Shown here: piece by piece, positions 59,701 to 64,000 of the stretch
Position numbering within the stretch: position 1 is the first letter of the stretch
Layout: every line of letters begins with the position of its first letter
DNA from: Roseibacillus persicicus
Lineage (GTDB): Bacteria > Verrucomicrobiota > Verrucomicrobiia > Verrucomicrobiales > Akkermansiaceae
Length of the DNA: 64,000 nt
Direction of reading: 5' to 3'
Assembly (NCBI RefSeq): GCF_014651675.1
Contig: NZ_BMXI01000019.1
Coordinates: 1-64,000, forward strand
Program-made: the position numbers and the translations under genes
The notes under the pieces: model-generated
Told to the model about the DNA's origin: nothing
The model's input: the letters and a program-made list of their open reading frames with translations, nothing else
The model's database searches: none

Positions 59701-61700
59701 TGCTGGAAGAGCTCGGGGGCGGTGACTTCCTTGTCGAAGTGTCGGCTCAACTTGGCGAGAAGCTGAATGACCTGAAGCGACTTTCCGCCCAAGTCGGCAA
59801 AGCGGTCGTGGCGGCCAATGGGGGACAGGTGGAGAACTTGGCTCCAGAGGCTGGCGATGGCTTCCTCTATCGCACCCATCGGCTTGGCAAAGAGCTCGGA
59901 GAGCTCGGGACGTTGGCGAGCCTTCTCCTGGAAGTCGGCCCCGATTTCGTCCACGCGATGCCGGAGAGCAATGGCGCGATACTCTTGGGAAGAAATTAGA
60001 GTGGGGTTGGTGGTGGCTGCAGCAGGGGACAGGGAGGCCGAAGTGTCGCGCACGGGTTGCCGCGCCCCTTGTTCAGCTACCGCGAGGGGGAGTCGATAAT
60101 GGACTACATCGCCTATGGACTGGGAGTGGCCGGACCCGATTTGCTCCAGGAACTGGCGGGCGGGGGTGTTGCGTTCATTGGGGCGCAGAGGGATGAGGAT
60201 CTCGCTGACGCCGGATTGACGGGCAATCTCAGTGAGGCGCGCGATAATTTTCTGTTCCACTCCTTTGCCCAGAACGCGGCAACTGAGGAGAAGGGAATCG
60301 ACCGTAAGAAGGTTGCCGGATACCTCGTAGATAACCACCCCAACAAGGCCGTAGTCGCCAAAGCGATCCTTGACCTCGACGGCGAGCACTTCCTTGCCGG
60401 ATTGGGAAAGGGCTGTGACTTCATCCTCGTTGCGACGGATGGTGGTGGTGTTGAACTGGTTGGTGCGTTGGGTCAGCTGCGCTACCCGTGCGAGATTGTC
60501 GTTGGTCAGGCTGGAGAACGAGATTTCCAGCTGCAGTTCGCGCAAGAACGTTTCGTAGTCAGCGGATTGTTCGCGCACTTCCTCTCGCGCCAGCATGGTT
60601 TGGTACATGGCGGTGCGCTGGCTGTCCTCGCTGGTGGAGGAGTCGGGGAGTTCCAGACGCCAGTGATGCTTGAGGAATTCCGCGAAGTCGTCGGGATTCT
60701 TCGGAAGCTCCACCACCGTGACCTGCGGGATGCTGGCGGCGACTTCGGCGATCTCCATGGGATTGTCGTCCAGGAAGACAAAGGAATCGAGCCCGAGGTT
60801 CAGTTGCTCGGCCAGGGCGGCGATGTTCGACGACTTGGACTGCCAATTCACCTTCCATCCCACGATGTCGTCCTCGCGCAGAATCATGCCGGAGTTCTTG
60901 CGAAAGACTTCGCGGACATCGTCCTCTTCGTTTTTGGAAGCGAGACAGAGAATCAACCCTGCTTCTTTCCGGCTCTTGATGAATCGCTGGAGAGCTTGGA
61001 AGGGTGGAGTGATTTCCAGTTCTTCGGCGCCGATTTCAGCAGCCACCCCGGGCCACAGGGTGTTGTCCGCATCCAGCACCAAGACCTTGGGGGGAGGGAC
61101 GACGGAGGAGTGCACGCGTCGCGCAATGAGCGTTGCCAGCGATTGATAGTAAGCATCGGTATAGGGCAGATGGCCCTCGCGGTCGGCAATGGGGTCGAGC
61201 TTGCTACTGGTCGGATAGTAGTTTGCGAGAGTCTTGCCGGTGACTGCGGGGATTCTCAGTTCGAGACAGCTCTTGGCGATGTCGTTGCAGAGCTCGTTGA
61301 CCAGTGCCGACATCGCGGGGTCGCGGGCAACTTCTTCCGATGGCTCGGTCAGGATGATGAGGTAGCGCCCTGGGTGCGGGGCTGCTTGGGAGCGCAGGGC
61401 CGCGATGAACTCGGTGGTGTTTTTTCGGAGTTCCTGTTGCCACTCCTCCGTGCCCATGGACCCGAACCGTTGCCAGTCCTCGGGGCGAAGGAGAATGACA
61501 TTGAGCCCACCCGTGTTGCGGTGGAAAGGGGAGGCGGGATCGAGCAGGCTTTGAAAAACCTGATTGTAGGGCGCAAAGCGAAGCGAGGTCTCGATGCCGA
61601 GTCGCTGGAACCAATAGTCCAAAACCGGCGCCAAGGGTTCGGCGGTGAAGGTGGCGGAGACCTCAAGAGTGAATTGATTGTTGTCGGAAGATTCGCTCAT
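50787..61700 (-). CDS. hybrid PKS-NRPS megasynthase, FkbH-ACP-KS-AT-ACP-AMT-C-A-PCP-TE
   Basis: 3,637 residues. FkbH-like glyceryl-loading domain (about 1-570) with DxDxT at D210-D212; ACP serine S641 (GGKSLQ); KS about 697-1,125 with C876 (SACSTSL), EAHGTGT and GHLD; AT with S1318 (GHSVGEL) and HGFH, suggesting malonyl-CoA; ACP serine S1649 (GFDSL); a Met/Gln/Pro-rich linker; class III aminotransferase about 1,810-2,270 with PLP K2106 (YGKVIGGG); condensation domain with HHIVADG at 2,452-2,458; adenylation domain with TSGSTGNPKG near 2,931; PCP serine S3322; thioesterase with C3453 in GYCFGG. No KR, DH or ER is present. The product should be a short beta-amino-acyl amino acid. It begins by overlapping the hydrolase stop. 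Confidence 0.95.
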   Translation of the reverse strand: MSESSDNNQFTLEVSATFTAEPLAPVLDYWFQRLGIETSLRFAPYNQVFQSLLDPASPFHRNTGGLNVILLRPEDWQRFGSMGTEEWQQELRKNTTEFIAALRSQAAPHPGRYLIILTEPSEEVARDPAMSALVNELCNDIAKSCLELRIPAVTGKTLANYYPTSSKLDPIADREGHLPYTDAYYQSLATLIARRVHSSVVPPPKVLVLDADNTLWPGVAAEIGAEELEITPPFQALQRFIKSRKEAGLILCLASKNEEDDVREVFRKNSGMILREDDIVGWKVNWQSKSSNIAALAEQLNLGLDSFVFLDDNPMEIAEVAASIPQVTVVELPKNPDDFAEFLKHHWRLELPDSSTSEDSQRTAMYQTMLAREEVREQSADYETFLRELQLEISFSSLTNDNLARVAQLTQRTNQFNTTTIRRNEDEVTALSQSGKEVLAVEVKDRFGDYGLVGVVIYEVSGNLLTVDSLLLSCRVLGKGVEQKIIARLTEIARQSGVSEILIPLRPNERNTPARQFLEQIGSGHSQSIGDVVHYRLPLAVAEQGARQPVRDTSASLSPAAATTNPTLISSQEYRAIALRHRVDEIGADFQEKARQRPELSELFAKPMGAIEEAIASLWSQVLHLSPIGRHDRFADLGGKSLQVIQLLAKLSRHFDKEVTAPELFQHSTVAEQSKLFTTSEATTETAPVSFESNTSRDIAIVGMSCRLPESPNVHQFWQNLLDGKECLTQLTDADLLSAGIDPATVSNDSGYVPVKGLMENVENFDAKFFGVLPNEAKLMDPQHRVFLELAWDCLEDAGYNSEDYEGKIGVWAGNYLDTYAISNLATDREFLADWIPSIQVGSLQAELGNDKDYLATRVAFKLDLRGPAMTVQSACSTSLVAITQACLSLRAGACDMALAGGVTITLPEKKGYYFTPDGILSQDGSCRTFDEKATGTVFSNGAGIVLLKRLDDAVRDGDHIHAVIKGCALNNDGGRKHSYTAPSIDGQAGVIKDAITDAGIDPSTITYVEAHGTGTPLGDPIEVAGLTKAFRDLGVTHKQGCAIGSVKPSVGHLDIASGVTATIKTAFSLEHGKLPATLHFQKANPKIDFENSPFHVNADLTDWQPNQGPRRAGISSFGVGGTNAHIILEEPPKQESSPSARPYQIFPLSARSDEALAAMKDNLVSYCASHPDLNPADIAHTLRIGRKHFAKRQVLVGDSLHLEKARSAKGSPKQVDAPLVFMFPGQGSQTVGMGRDLYQSEPFFRSELDRCAEILLPLMGEDLRDTLFPAPEADQDAAAHRIKQTIMAQPAIFVLSYCQARLLMHWGMQPTALVGHSVGELVAATISGILSLEDALAILAQRGALMQAVEPGGMLSVRLSEEKLAPLIPERLDLAAVNGPELCVVAGPHDELEKFTATLSEQDIAAKPLHTSHGFHSWMMDEVVEPFQKVIEKAALHPPLIPIRSTVTTEWLSDDQATDPHYWASHVRRTVRFTQAAAHFCEAPETTLLEVGPGQTLSTLSRQVADKKAKQAIFSTSGHAADTDSDALHFQLALGQLWIHGHTIDWEAYTGAEVRKRVPLPTYPFERKRFWIDPKPLTTEIPVPPQPSQPLAPPAAQATLPQTVPPVMSTDRKPVIQERLCQVLNDLSGIEPEEMEADATLIELGFDSLMLTQVSKEIEKAFGVATTMRQLLAELPTIGDIVGHLDKEADPSQFQPAAAAPAPTEAAPQQVLPQQPAQAAPQFAPVQQPFPTVGGDQGALMAQMMNMQMQQMQFMQQQMQMLAGLPPAPNALPTAPTPQAAAMPVAPIPSTPKQNDQPKEEPKSGGTASGTTTSITRDADDSLTTQQRQHLDQLISSYVARSKSSKEWTAKYRQYHADPRTVSGFNRSWKEMIYQLVVKRSKGSRLLDIDDNEYIDILNGFGPGFFGHSPDFVLEAVRKQMEEGFEVGPQSPLTGETAQLFCEMTGNERASFVCTGSEAVQAAMRLARTATGRDKIAVFTKDYHGNFDEVLLRGSQTKRKPRTFPSAPGVPKSAVSNMLVLDYGTDESLEILKEHAHELAAIMIEPVQSRRPEFQPHEFVKALRTVADEAGSLLIFDEVICGLRDGPHGAQGFYGVKSDISTYGKVIGGGLPIGIVAGKAKYMDTFDGGHWQYGDDSFPEGDVTFFAGTFVRHPLGIAAANAVLKHLKSQGPLLWANLKARAERLYRTVDQFMVDNEVPIRLPGLHSRFFVRVGEDCKYGNLLFFHLRKKGVFILEGFPSYITTAHTDEDIDYVIRAFKESVAELQAGGFLKKTDAIKLLDGPQLTGPPPRLGGSAPAKVTAPVTTESKQVLAPKKTENLPLTEAQQEIWLACQLGHEASCAFNEATSLVFEGSLDSAALEKALNTVVNHHDALRSSFDLDGDTWSIADRVEVPFRHQDLSGLSDEEKGEAIQLATQTQALTPFDLQTAPLLRAKLTKVSEDRHILFLTAHHIVADGWSFNVLIENLSDCYNAFSQGLPNPLEPSASFANYALQRAEHEQSGKPDPHLDYWISQYPDTVPILNLPTDRPFPQHRTFSGATLHESVDASLLKSLRKAGARSGATLYATTLSAFQILLHRLTGQSDLVIGIPAAGQSSQGLENMVGHCVNFLPLRAKVEENQPFSELVQIVAARVLEAYEHQDCTYGQLVPRLKLQRRPGRMPLTEVGFNLERMDYFKPFEGLETEFVDSPKSFVNQLLFLNLVESKNGVSIECHFNTAVFNHSTVEGWMKQYREILEGIANNPEGPSGKELPAPAPQAMGRPLPLSANNETDYPRTSTVQQLFEEVAATHPERTALQLRDWTMSYQTLNRLANRLAVQLRNAGIETNRPVPVVLDRSFDYIISILAVLKAGGAYLPVDPCYPQERIAALIESAQPKVILTRSNFSSQIAAPAQCKLIAVDEVFNDEDANDAGSANLPLTNKATDLAYIMFTSGSTGNPKGVEIPHRGIVRLVKNTNYAELDDSQVYLQASSLSFDASTFEIWAPLLNGGRLVLLPPGAPSLDTIAKEIRDHRVTTLWLTSGLFQLMIDEKLEALRPLKQLLAGGDVLSKHHVGKVLRELPDLRLINGYGPTENTTFSCCHTITSADLDGSSIPIGKPISNSEVYLLDEHLNPLPPMTEGELFFGGDGLARGYFENEKLTTERFITNPFSIESDSKLYRSGDRARYRPDGVIEFLGRVDEEVKIRGYRIDPSEIEEALCRHEAITQARVVARGESAEDKSLVAYITSRTAVEEGEVKGFLQSFLPSHLIPARIVAMETLPVTDNGKVDDSALPTPEADSATPEQNLRYAESETEKRMAQLWSRVLKIDEVPANRSFFDLGGHSLQALKLFNQIEKEFGKKLPLSTLFESPTIEGLAARFAPKEPAKAAPANLTAIRKTGSKTPIFCIHGGDGGTLIYRSLAERVDPDRPFYTLEAPALSGESDIATTIEETAATYLEQIQTVQAEGPYLLGGYCFGGIVVYEIAQQLKAQGQEIELLCLFDTDNPAVAPRYLSLAERASRQWQESSEKSWVGKVGKLSGRFGEGLVNKLKVGTEKAAASVASSTGMDMGAKLQTVIVREAHDKAMQRYRPRSYDGDVVLFTAEDQGDGVIYPPHLGWDGYVRGQLELIPIPGEHLTIFQEPHVEDFAKELHKILSVRA

Positions 61701-62494
61701 GAACTTGTTAGGTGATCCACGCCCAAGTTGAAGGATTCCACGCGGTCGTCACTGGCGGGAAAGTCGTTTCGCCACTTGCGCACTTCGTTCAGGTCGAGAT
61801 TGGCGGCGAGGACTTCGACCTTCGAACCCGCTTCGGCGATGATTTCGCCCTTGGGGTCGATGACGAGAGAGCGGCCGGGAAAGTCGAGGTTGGGGTCGGA
61901 GCCCGCGCGGTTGACTCCGATGACGTAGGCCTGATTCTCGATGGCCCGAGCCCGGAGAAGCGTGACCCAATGCTCCACCCGGGGGGAAGGCCAGTTGGCG
62001 AGCACGACCAGCAGTTCCGCCTCGGGAGTGGCCATGCGGAAAATTTCGGGAAAGCGGAGGTCGTAACAAACGAAAGGCGAGAGAGTCCACTCGCCCAGAG
62101 GCAGGGTCCGGACCCAAGAGCCCGCGCAACCGGCCTCTTTTTCGCCGGAAGGGGTGAAGGGGTGGATTTTGGAATAGCTTCCGCCGAGGGAGCCATCGGA
62201 ATTGATGAGGACCGCGTCGTTGGTTCGGAGCCCGTCCCGCTCCAGCACGAGGCCTGCGAGAATGGCCGCCTGATGCTTTTTCGCCAAATCAGCGAGGGCG
62301 GAAAGGGTCGTGGATTGCTCCGCTGGCTCCGCAACTTTCCCGAAATCCATCGTGAACCCCGTGGCGAACATTTCCGGCAGGACAATGAGGGAGTTTTTTT
62401 CGATTTGAGATTGAGCAAGGAGGCTCGCAAGCCTCTCGAGATTGGAGGCTTTTTCTTCCCAAATTGGATCCAGCTGACAGCAATAAACAAGCAT
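61697..62494 (-). CDS. carbon-nitrogen hydrolase (nitrilase superfamily, omega-amidase-like)
   Basis: 265 residues from the ATG at 62,494 (MLVYCCQLDPIWEEK); an upstream in-frame ATG adds 13 residues. The catalytic triad is visible: Glu in VLPEMFATGF, Lys in YSKIHPF and Cys in VCYDLRFPE. The pattern is closest to YafV/Nit2-type omega-amidases, which hydrolyse alpha-ketoglutaramate and related amides. The stop overlaps the megasynthase ATG (ATGA), so it is part of the biosynthetic operon. In that setting it could tailor or trim an amide, or supply a precursor; the first gene of such an operon is not always dedicated to it. Confidence 0.88.
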   Translation of the reverse strand: MLVYCCQLDPIWEEKASNLERLASLLAQSQIEKNSLIVLPEMFATGFTMDFGKVAEPAEQSTTLSALADLAKKHQAAILAGLVLERDGLRTNDAVLINSDGSLGGSYSKIHPFTPSGEKEAGCAGSWVRTLPLGEWTLSPFVCYDLRFPEIFRMATPEAELLVVLANWPSPRVEHWVTLLRARAIENQAYVIGVNRAGSDPNLDFPGRSLVIDPKGEIIAEAGSKVEVLAANLDLNEVRKWRNDFPASDDRVESFNLGVDHLTSS

Positions 62495-62934
62495 GTTAAA
62501 TCGGGCGAAAATTCCCGCCGCAATGATAATCAATTTCAGCTTAAATTAAATCAAAAAATAATGAATCGTTTTTGTTAAAACGATGGATTTAGGTGCCTTT
62601 TTTTGTGCTAAAAACAGGTCTCGGCCGCTGGGTTTTCTTCATTTGACACTTGAAAGTGTCTCGGGGGCGGAGGTTTTCTGTATTCGAGATGAATGAGTTA
62701 TGAGATTTCTTGTTGGACTGAAATGGGGAACGGAAGGGCTCCTGTTTCCGCGCGTTTCGCATTCAGCTTGGCTTTCTCTGAAAGTGATTCAACCTAGTTG
62801 ATTGTTTCTTTCTATTGAATTTACTTTATTATCTGGTGATATAGCCATTTAATCGTCAGGTTGGCCGCTCAGCGCGATTAAATCGTCCATTGGTGGGTTT
62901 TTTTGACCATTCCGGTGACGTCAGCCTTTTAGTT
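62495..62934. promoter_or_regulatory. divergent intergenic region with three inverted repeats
   Basis: No gene is visible. Three inverted repeats lie here: ATCGTTTT/AAAACGAT (62,565-62,584, 4-base loop), GACACTT/AAGTGTC (62,645-62,660, 2-base spacer) and ATTTAATCG/CGATTAAAT (62,847-62,883, 19-base spacer). The region is AT-rich and must hold the promoters of both the biosynthetic operon (minus) and the kinase (plus). The repeats are candidate operators. Confidence 0.5.
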
Positions 62935-64000
62935 ATGAACAGAACAGTCCAAGCTTTTACCGGTCTCAGTAAGGAGCCGATTGAGATTGAAGCGAGCAAA
63001 ATTGCTGAGGGGCATTTTCGTCATTTGGCTGAGTCGCTCCCCCAAATTGTTTGGACCGCCGAACCAGACGGGGTGTTGGACTACATCAGTCCCCAGATGG
63101 CCCGGTATACTGGGATCAGTGAGGATCACCCCGAATACTTGAACTGGGCCCCACTGATTCATCCCGAGGATCTCGATCGCGTAAATGAAAATTGGCAGAA
63201 GAGCCTGGAGACCGGACGGGTTCATGAGCAGGAATTTCGGATTCGTTCTGAATCCGGGTGCTATAGCTGGTTTATTGGCCGAGCAGTTCCCTTTCGGGGA
63301 GCTGAGGGGAAGATCGTCAAATGGTATGGCACGACAACAAACATCGATCATCTGAGAAGGGCGGCGGAAGAGAAAGACCGGTTCATCGCGATCCTGGGCC
63401 ACGAGCTTCGGAATCCGTTGTCGGCGATTTCCAATAGTTTTCAGGCCCTAAGCTCCGGTGCGCTGGAGGAGAGAGAGGTTAAGAAGACTTTCTCGGTGCT
63501 TGGACGTCAAATTTCGCATTTGACTCGATTGGTTGAGGACACGTTGGATGTGTCTCGCTTGTCGTCAGGGAATTTCAAGCTGCTCAAGGAACGTCTGGAG
63601 CTCAATCAAATCGCGATTGATTGCGTGAGGGATTTTCAAAGCCGGGGGGTCAAGGCCGGAACTCAAGTGAGTCTGAATACTGCCAGCGAAAGGATCTGGG
63701 TGGATGGCGATGCGGTTCGGATCTCGCAGTGTCTGAGCAACCTTCTCAATAACGCGGTGAAGTTTACTCCGAAGGAGGCGGCAATCGAGGTCAGACTGGG
63801 CGTGGATCCCACGGGGGGAACTGCCTTTATTGAAGTCGAAGACAATGGCGTGGGTTTGGGCGCGGAAGAGATTGGCTCGGTGTTTGAGGCCTTTCATCAA
63901 GGGGCCTGCGCCGATCAGTTGAGCAGAGATGGTTTGGGCCTGGGGTTGACGGTCGTTCGCGAGATTACGTCTCTTCATGGGGGTAGCGTGGGTGCGCGGA
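62935..64000 (+). CDS. PAS-domain sensor histidine kinase (cut by window end)
   Basis: The frame is open from ATG 62,935 to the window end (355 codons) and continues beyond it. A PAS domain spans about 30-145 (LPQIVWTAEPDGVLDYISPQM, WAPLIHPEDLDRV, EFRIRSESGCYSWFIGRAVP, WYGTTTNIDH). The phospho-acceptor is the His in GHELRNPLSAIS near 160. The ATPase domain shows the N box in LLNNAVKFTP, G1 in DNGVGLG and G2 in GLGLGLTVV. No membrane segment is seen, so it senses something inside the cell or attached to a partner. It diverges from the biosynthetic operon and might regulate it. A receiver domain or response regulator may lie beyond the edge. Confidence 0.9.
   Translation, partial: MNRTVQAFTGLSKEPIEIEASKIAEGHFRHLAESLPQIVWTAEPDGVLDYISPQMARYTGISEDHPEYLNWAPLIHPEDLDRVNENWQKSLETGRVHEQEFRIRSESGCYSWFIGRAVPFRGAEGKIVKWYGTTTNIDHLRRAAEEKDRFIAILGHELRNPLSAISNSFQALSSGALEEREVKKTFSVLGRQISHLTRLVEDTLDVSRLSSGNFKLLKERLELNQIAIDCVRDFQSRGVKAGTQVSLNTASERIWVDGDAVRISQCLSNLLNNAVKFTPKEAAIEVRLGVDPTGGTAFIEVEDNGVGLGAEEIGSVFEAFHQGACADQLSRDGLGLGLTVVREITSLHGGSVGAR

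Overview
The window reads as a chromosomal piece of a Verrucomicrobiota bacterium (Verrucomicrobiales is my best guess). The argument is inference from gene families: a DUF1552 protein paired with a DUF1587/1592/1588/1585-type planctomycete-style cytochrome protein, many very large secreted repeat proteins, a type B ribosomal protein L31 and a YHYH protein. Most genes lie on the minus strand. No complete tRNA, rRNA or CRISPR array was seen.

Region 1, 1 to about 16,874, looks like the right-hand part of a genomic island. It holds a phage-type tyrosine integrase, then a long minus-strand gene series: a 704-residue LamG/TSP3 surface protein, a small membrane-anchored protein, a 2,237-residue SpvB/FG-GAP/RHS polymorphic toxin ending in an M91-like (NleD-like) zinc peptidase, a small lipoprotein beginning two bases after the toxin stop (candidate immunity protein), and four tandem secreted phage-collar-domain paralogues. 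A divergent DeoR-family regulator sits at the right end, with a 7-bp inverted repeat in the shared promoter region. The island ends at a 3' tRNA fragment (T-arm, acceptor strand and CCA), after which the sequence is visibly more GC-rich.

Region 2, 17 to 50 kb, is mostly chromosomal: an Orr-like PLP racemase and a DUF1611 (DgcN-like) protein, repeat-rich secreted proteins, a HerA-like ATPase, a YHYH protein, the DUF1552/DUF1592 pair, rpmE2, a choice-of-anchor-D giant, an M50-like membrane peptidase, an ABC ATPase, xerD, an outer-membrane barrel, miaB, a Phd/RelE toxin-antitoxin pair, a DNA alkylation repair protein, a GT39 glycosyltransferase, a polyvalent-type kinase and a sugar-nucleotide epimerase. 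Two genes (haem peroxidase and polyvalent kinase) each look broken by a single-base frameshift, and one small membrane protein has an in-frame TAA before a further 61 open codons.

Region 3, 50 to 62.5 kb, is a compact biosynthetic operon: carbon-nitrogen hydrolase, a 3,637-residue hybrid megasynthase (FkbH-ACP-KS-AT-ACP-aminotransferase-C-A-PCP-TE) and its own Sfp-type phosphopantetheinyl transferase. The domain order predicts a glyceryl-type starter, one malonyl extension, beta-amination, and coupling to a valine-like amino acid before release. A PAS histidine kinase runs off the right edge, divergent from this operon, across a 440-base intergenic region with three inverted repeats.
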